From an uncultured bacterium (GTDB taxonomy: Bacteria > Actinomycetota > Coriobacteriia > Coriobacteriales > Coriobacteriaceae), in assembly GCA_905215095.1 (NCBI GenBank), contig CAJMOL010000042.1:1-9300 (forward strand): a DNA stretch of 9,300 nt. The letters are read 5' to 3'. The notes under the pieces were generated by a model that saw nothing but the letters and a program-made list of their open reading frames with translations, was not told the DNA's origin and ran no database searches. Made by a program: the position numbers and the translations under genes. Shown piece by piece: positions 6,412-9,300 of this stretch (within the stretch, counting starts at the first letter, position 1; every line of letters begins with the position of its first letter).

Positions 6412-6714
6412 ATGAAGAAGATCATGCTCTGCTGCAATGCCGGTATGTCCACGAGCCTGCTGGTCCAGAAGATGCAGGCCGAGGTTGCAAACCGTGGTCT
6501 GGATATTGAGGTCGAGGCTCGTCCCATGAACGAGGCCCACGATCACCTGGACGAGTGCGACATGTTGCTGCTTGGTCCGCAGATCGGCTACACCAAGGGC
6601 GATTTTGAGAAGGAGGCCGCCGGTCGTTTTCCGGTCGAGGTCATCAACATGGTCGACTACGGCCGCATGAACGCTGCCGGCATCATCGACCACTGCGTCA
6701 GCGTGATGGGCTAG
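6412..6714 (+). CDS. PTS lactose/cellobiose-family subunit EIIB
   Basis: This small cytosolic phosphocarrier takes phosphate from EIIA on a cysteine and passes it to the sugar bound in EIIC. At 100 residues it has the normal stand-alone size. The phosphorylation loop is CCNAGMSTS near the N-terminus; C8, directly before NAG, is the active cysteine by comparison with the CSAGMSTS loop of E. coli ChbB. LLLGPQIGY and VEVINMVDYGRMNAAG match conserved blocks of the family. It has a strong RBS (AAGGAGG 6400-6406, 5-nt spacing). The gene is 161 bases after EIIC and 9 bases before the EIIA start, so EIIB and EIIA are tightly coupled. Confidence 0.95.
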   Translation: MKKIMLCCNAGMSTSLLVQKMQAEVANRGLDIEVEARPMNEAHDHLDECDMLLLGPQIGYTKGDFEKEAAGRFPVEVINMVDYGRMNAAGIIDHCVSVMG

Positions 6715-6717
6715 GTG
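6713..6717 (+). promoter_or_regulatory. RBS candidate for EIIA overlapping the EIIB stop
   Basis: AGGTG overlaps the EIIB stop TAG and lies 6 nt before ATG 6724. The stronger-looking GGAGG (6726-6730) is only 2 nt before the next ATG (6733), too close to be efficient. The site supports 6724 as start and coupled translation. Confidence 0.4.
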
Positions 6718-6723
6718 CTCTGC

Positions 6724-7056
6724 ATGGAGGATATGAACGAACTGCAGATGACCTGCTTTGAGATCATCAGCTACGTCGGTACCGCCAAGAGCATGTACAT
6801 CAATGCCGTGCAAAAGGCCAAGGAGGGCGATTTTGACGCCGCCGAGGAGCTTATCAAGCAGGGCGACGAGGCCTATAACGGTGGCCACGATGTTCACATG
6901 GGGCTTCTGAAGAAGGAGGCCAACGGCGAACGTAACGGCGAGGCCCCGTTGATTTTGCTGCATGCCGAGGACCAGATGGCCGGCACCGAGACCATGCGCG
7001 TCATGGCGACGGAGCTCATCGAGGTTCACAAGCAGCTGCAGGCACTTCAGGCCTAG
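6724..7056 (+). CDS. PTS lactose/cellobiose-family subunit EIIA
   Basis: This cytosolic phosphocarrier of the trimeric, helical Lac EIIA family accepts phosphate from HPr and passes it to EIIB. With the ATG at 6724 it has 110 residues, normal for the family. EIISYVGTAKSMYINAVQKA and GDFDAAEELIKQGDEAYNGG match helices 1 and 2. H55 in GGHDVHMGL corresponds to the phosphorylated histidine (AHLVQTKL in E. coli ChbA). D83 in LLHAEDQM corresponds to the conserved aspartate that binds the central metal ion of the trimer. The usual Gln-Thr after the active His-X-Val is His-Met here. GTG 6715 and ATG 6733 are alternative starts. It is the last gene before the strong terminator at 7115, which closes the PTS operon. 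Confidence 0.93.
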   Translation: MEDMNELQMTCFEIISYVGTAKSMYINAVQKAKEGDFDAAEELIKQGDEAYNGGHDVHMGLLKKEANGERNGEAPLILLHAEDQMAGTETMRVMATELIEVHKQLQALQA

Positions 7057-7114
7057 TCGGCGTTATCGCCGCGACGGACCGTGCGGTCCAACAGACAACA
7101 TAGTCCCTTTGACG

Positions 7115-7152
7115 GGCGCCGGGAGCCTCCGCCTCCCGGCGCCTTTATTTTT
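7115..7152 (+). terminator. Strong Rho-independent terminator of the PTS operon
   Basis: A perfect 11-bp stem (GGCGCCGGGAG 7115-7125 with CTCCCGGCGCC 7133-7143) and a 7-nt loop are followed by TTTATTTTT. It lies 58 bases after the EIIA stop. A small hairpin, GGACC-GTGC-GGTCC (7076-7089), precedes it. Confidence 0.9.
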
Positions 7153-7206
7153 GGGGATGGTCTTGCGCGGCCTGTTGGGCAGCCAATTGCGTTTCCCCAG
7201 ATAAAG

Positions 7207-7244
7207 CCTGCCAAAACAAACCTGTCCCTTTTTGGCGGGTTTTT
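7207..7244 (+). terminator. Repeat-derived terminator-like hairpin upstream of the ROK gene
   Basis: CCTGCCAAAA (7207-7216) pairs with TTTTGGCGGG (7230-7239), 10 bp with one T-G wobble and a 13-nt loop, followed by TTTTT (7240-7244). The left arm and loop (7207-7228) match the arms of the 3258-3355 repeat at 19 of 22 positions. It appears to block remaining read-through into the ROK gene, implying that the ROK gene has its own promoter between here and 7284 (no clear -35/-10 pair was found). Confidence 0.6.
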
Positions 7245-7297
7245 GTCTTGAGAGCGGTACCATACAGGTAATGTTTAAACGAGAAAGGTGGGCTCCC

Positions 7298-8242
7298 ATG
7301 GAACCTAAGCAGTATTACATCGGCATCGACGTCGGCGGCACCTCGGTTAAGGAGGGCCTGTTCGACGAGGACGGCAACCTGCTTGCCAAGGCCAGCGTGC
7401 CCACGCCTCCCATCGTTGACGCTGCGGGCTTTGCCGCGGTGACCGAGGCTATCGACCAGGTGGTCGCCAAGGCACGGATTCCGCGTGCCTTTGTGGCGGG
7501 CATTGGCCTGGCCGTTCCGTGCCCCATCCCGGCATCGGGCGATGCCAAGGTCAAGGCCAACATTGCCATTAACCTGCCCGAGCTGAGGATCGCCATTCAA
7601 AAGCACTGCCCCGACGCGGTCGTTAAGTACGAGAACGATGCCAACGCCGCTGCCATGGGCGAGGCCTGGCTCGGTTCTGCCAAGGGCGTGCAGAACGTGG
7701 TGATGGTCACCATCGGTACCGGCGTGGGCGGCGGCGTTATCGTTAACGGCGATGTGGTATCGGGCGTTGTGGGCGCCGGCGGCGAGATTGGCCACATGTG
7801 CCTGAACCCGGCCGAGGAGCGTACCTGCGGCTGCGGTGGCCATGGCCACCTGGAGCAGTATTCCAGTGCCACCGGCGTGGTGAGCAACTACCTTTCCGAG
7901 TGCAAGAAGGCGGGCGTCGAGCCCATCGAGCTCACCGGCCCCTCAGATTCCAAGGACGTGTTCCAGGCCTGCCGCGAGGGTGACAAGCTGGCGCTGGCAG
8001 CTGCCGATACCATGGCCGACTATCTCGGCCGCGCTCTGGCGCTTATCGCCAACGTGGTCGACCCCGAGATGTTCCTGATCGGTGGTGGCGCGTCCGCTTC
8101 GGCCGATGTCTACCTCGACGCCGTTCGCGAGCACTTCCAGCGCTACGCGCTTTCCGCCTCGCGCGAGACGCCCATCAAGGTCGCTTCGCTCGGCAACGAC
8201 GCCGGCATCTACGGTTCCGTGCGTCTGATCGTGGGCGAATAA
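7298..8242 (+). CDS. ROK-family sugar kinase (glucokinase/mannokinase type)
   Basis: This cytosolic kinase phosphorylates a free hexose with ATP. It would use the non-phosphorylated sugar released by the GH1 enzyme. The 314-residue length is typical of ROK glucokinases. The N-terminal phosphate loop is IGIDVGGTSVKEGLF. The catalytic aspartate is D114 in YENDANAAAMGE. A second phosphate-binding stretch is TIGTGVGGGVIVNG. The ROK ExGH motif is EIGHM (E163, H166). The Zn-binding loop reads CGCGGHGHLE (C177, C179), with H184 in the place of the usual third cysteine. No N-terminal helix-turn-helix is present, so it is an enzyme rather than a ROK repressor. The ATG at 7298 follows AAAGGTGGG with good spacing; the frame is open upstream to 7232, but that part overlaps the terminator hairpin. 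The substrate may be glucose, mannose or fructose; a role like GmuE of Bacillus is inferred from context. Confidence 0.93.
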   Translation: MEPKQYYIGIDVGGTSVKEGLFDEDGNLLAKASVPTPPIVDAAGFAAVTEAIDQVVAKARIPRAFVAGIGLAVPCPIPASGDAKVKANIAINLPELRIAIQKHCPDAVVKYENDANAAAMGEAWLGSAKGVQNVVMVTIGTGVGGGVIVNGDVVSGVVGAGGEIGHMCLNPAEERTCGCGGHGHLEQYSSATGVVSNYLSECKKAGVEPIELTGPSDSKDVFQACREGDKLALAAADTMADYLGRALALIANVVDPEMFLIGGGASASADVYLDAVREHFQRYALSASRETPIKVASLGNDAGIYGSVRLIVGE

Positions 8243-8257
8243 AACATACCTGATCGC

Positions 8258-8291
8258 AAAAGAGGCGCTGCCGGATGGCAGCGCCTCTTTT
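8258..8291. terminator. Bidirectional terminator between ROK kinase and ABC exporter genes
   Basis: A 15-bp perfect stem (AAA then AGAGGCGCTGCC, 8258-8272, with 8277-8291) and loop GGAT is flanked by A-runs on the left and T-runs on the right. It therefore has a U-tail in both directions. It lies 16 bases after the ROK stop and 9 bases beyond the ABC gene stop. Confidence 0.88.
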
Positions 8292-8299
8292 CTTATCCT

Positions 8300-9300
8300 T
8301 TACAGCGTATCTTCTCCCGGCAGCTGGTTCCACAGGCGGTAGTACACGCCCTGCTTTGCCAGCAGCTGTTCGTGGGTACCGGATTCCACAATGCCCTCTT
8401 CGCCCAGCACTAGGATGCGGTCGTAATCCTTGATAGTGGTCAGGCGGTGGGCAATGGTCAGGGTGGTGCGGCCGTGGGCCAGTTTTTCCAGGCTCTGGCC
8501 CACCAGGATCTCGCTCTCGTTGTCCAGTGCACTGGTGGCCTCGTCCAGAATCAGGATGGACGGGTTCTTCAGGAACACACGGGCAATGGCGATGCGCTGC
8601 TTCTGGCCGCCGGACAGCTTGACGCCGCGCTCTCCGACGTAGGTGTCAAAGCCGTCCTTCAGGGCCAGAATGAACCGCTCGGCACCGGCCAGACGGGCCG
8701 CCTCCACGATCTCCTCGCGTGTGGCACCGGGCTTGCCGTAGGCAATGTTCTGGGCCACCGTGCCGCTGAACAGGTACACGTCCTGCTGCACGATGCCGAT
8801 GTCCTGCCGCAGGCTCTTCAGGGTGACATGGCGGATATCCTGCCCGTCGATGAGGATGCGGCCGTCCGTCACCTCGTAAAAGCGGGGGATCAGGTTGCAC
8901 AGGGTGGTCTTGCCGCCGCCGGAAGCGCCCACCAGTGCCAGCCGCTCCCCGGCGTGGATGTCCAGACTGATATCGTGCAGCACCTTGTTGTGGTCATCCG
9001 GGTACTCAAAGCTGACGTTCTCGAACCGGATCGCGCCGGGGCCGGGCTGCAGGGGCACCGCGTCCGGGGCATCCTGAATGGCCACCGGGGTGTCCATGAT
9101 CTCGGCAAAGCGCTCGATGCCGGTCATGCCGCGCTGGAACTGCTCGGCAAACTCCACGATGCGCCGGATGGTGGCGATGAGGGTGGTGACATACAGCATA
9201 TAGGCCACCAGATCACCGGCGGTGATCCTGCCGTATACCAGCGACAGGCCGCCTGCCAGAATGACCACCAGATACATCAGGCCGTCGAACAGGCGGGTGG
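8300..9300 (-). CDS. ABC exporter, permease-ATPase fusion, 3' part (5' end outside window)
   Basis: This is the C-terminal part of an MsbA/MdlB/LmrA-type half-transporter, in which a six-helix membrane domain is fused to an ATPase domain. The frame stays open to the window edge, giving 332 residues. The first 80 or so cover the last membrane helices (MYLVVILAGGLSLVYG; LVAYMLYVTTLIATI) and the linker FAEQFQRGMTGIERFAEIMD. The ATPase domain has all motifs: Walker A GASGGGKTT (about 8903-8929), Q-loop IVQQDVYLF, signature LSGGQ (8603-8617), Walker B ILILDEATSALD (8522-8557) and the H-loop IAHRLTT (about 8436-8456). The substrate cannot be inferred; peptides, lipids and drugs are all known for this family, and a partner half may be encoded upstream. 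Leucine is encoded almost only by CTG, and CGG arginine and AGT/AGC serine are frequent, unlike the sugar genes in the window. This suggests a different origin, perhaps from Ruminococcaceae-type Firmicutes. It is convergent with, and functionally separate from, the sugar locus. Confidence 0.95.
   Translation of the reverse strand, partial: TRLFDGLMYLVVILAGGLSLVYGRITAGDLVAYMLYVTTLIATIRRIVEFAEQFQRGMTGIERFAEIMDTPVAIQDAPDAVPLQPGPGAIRFENVSFEYPDDHNKVLHDISLDIHAGERLALVGASGGGKTTLCNLIPRFYEVTDGRILIDGQDIRHVTLKSLRQDIGIVQQDVYLFSGTVAQNIAYGKPGATREEIVEAARLAGAERFILALKDGFDTYVGERGVKLSGGQKQRIAIARVFLKNPSILILDEATSALDNESEILVGQSLEKLAHGRTTLTIAHRLTTIKDYDRILVLGEEGIVESGTHEQLLAKQGVYYRLWNQLPGEDTL

Noticed and set aside
7232..7297. 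22-residue N-terminal extension of the ROK kinase
   Set aside because: Its start lies within the terminator stem, while ATG 7298 has a well-spaced RBS and begins the family's normal N-terminus.
1..9300. CRISPR arrays, tRNA or rRNA genes, insertion sequences, phage or toxin-antitoxin genes
   Set aside because: No regularly spaced direct repeats, no cloverleaf or rRNA segments and no transposase, integrase or toxin-like frame were found by reading both strands.

Overview
The window looks like chromosomal DNA from a gut actinobacterium of the class Coriobacteriia, most likely Collinsella or a close relative. This rests on GC-rich coding sequence with strong G/C preference at third codon positions, an actinobacterial-type PcrA, and a Firmicutes-like PTS/GH1 sugar module. 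The genus is an inference; no rRNA or other decisive marker is present.

Layout. Bases 1-1073 hold the 3' part of a UvrD/PcrA DNA helicase gene on the + strand. A convergent gap (1074-1355) with three hairpins follows. A class I mannose-6-phosphate isomerase gene (1356-2288) and a GntR/HutC-type regulator gene (2362-3081) come next, both on the - strand. An AT-rich divergent control region (about 3082-3225) and a leader with a 98-nt nested inverted repeat (3258-3355) precede a + strand operon. The operon encodes a GH1 6-phospho-beta-glycosidase (3386-4786) and the EIIC, EIIB and EIIA proteins of a lactose/cellobiose-family PTS (4907-7056), and ends at a strong terminator (7115-7152). A second terminator-like element made from the same repeat family (7207-7244) lies before a ROK sugar kinase gene (7298-8242). 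A bidirectional terminator (8258-8291) separates this from the 3' part of an ABC exporter gene on the - strand (8300-9300), whose codon use differs from the rest.

How the genes fit together. A PTS imports and phosphorylates a beta-linked disaccharide. The GH1 enzyme cleaves it into a 6-phosphosugar and a free sugar, the ROK kinase phosphorylates the free sugar, and ManA converts mannose-6-phosphate to fructose-6-phosphate. A divergent UTRA-domain repressor probably senses a sugar phosphate. This gene set (EIIA, EIIB, EIIC, GH1, GntR, ROK, ManA) is the same as in the Bacillus subtilis gmu glucomannan operon, apart from the secreted mannanase. The best functional hypothesis is therefore uptake of beta-manno- or glucomanno-disaccharides rather than only cellobiose. 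No wholly new system is evident. The most unusual sequence structure is the nested repeat in the operon leader and its relative before the ROK gene.
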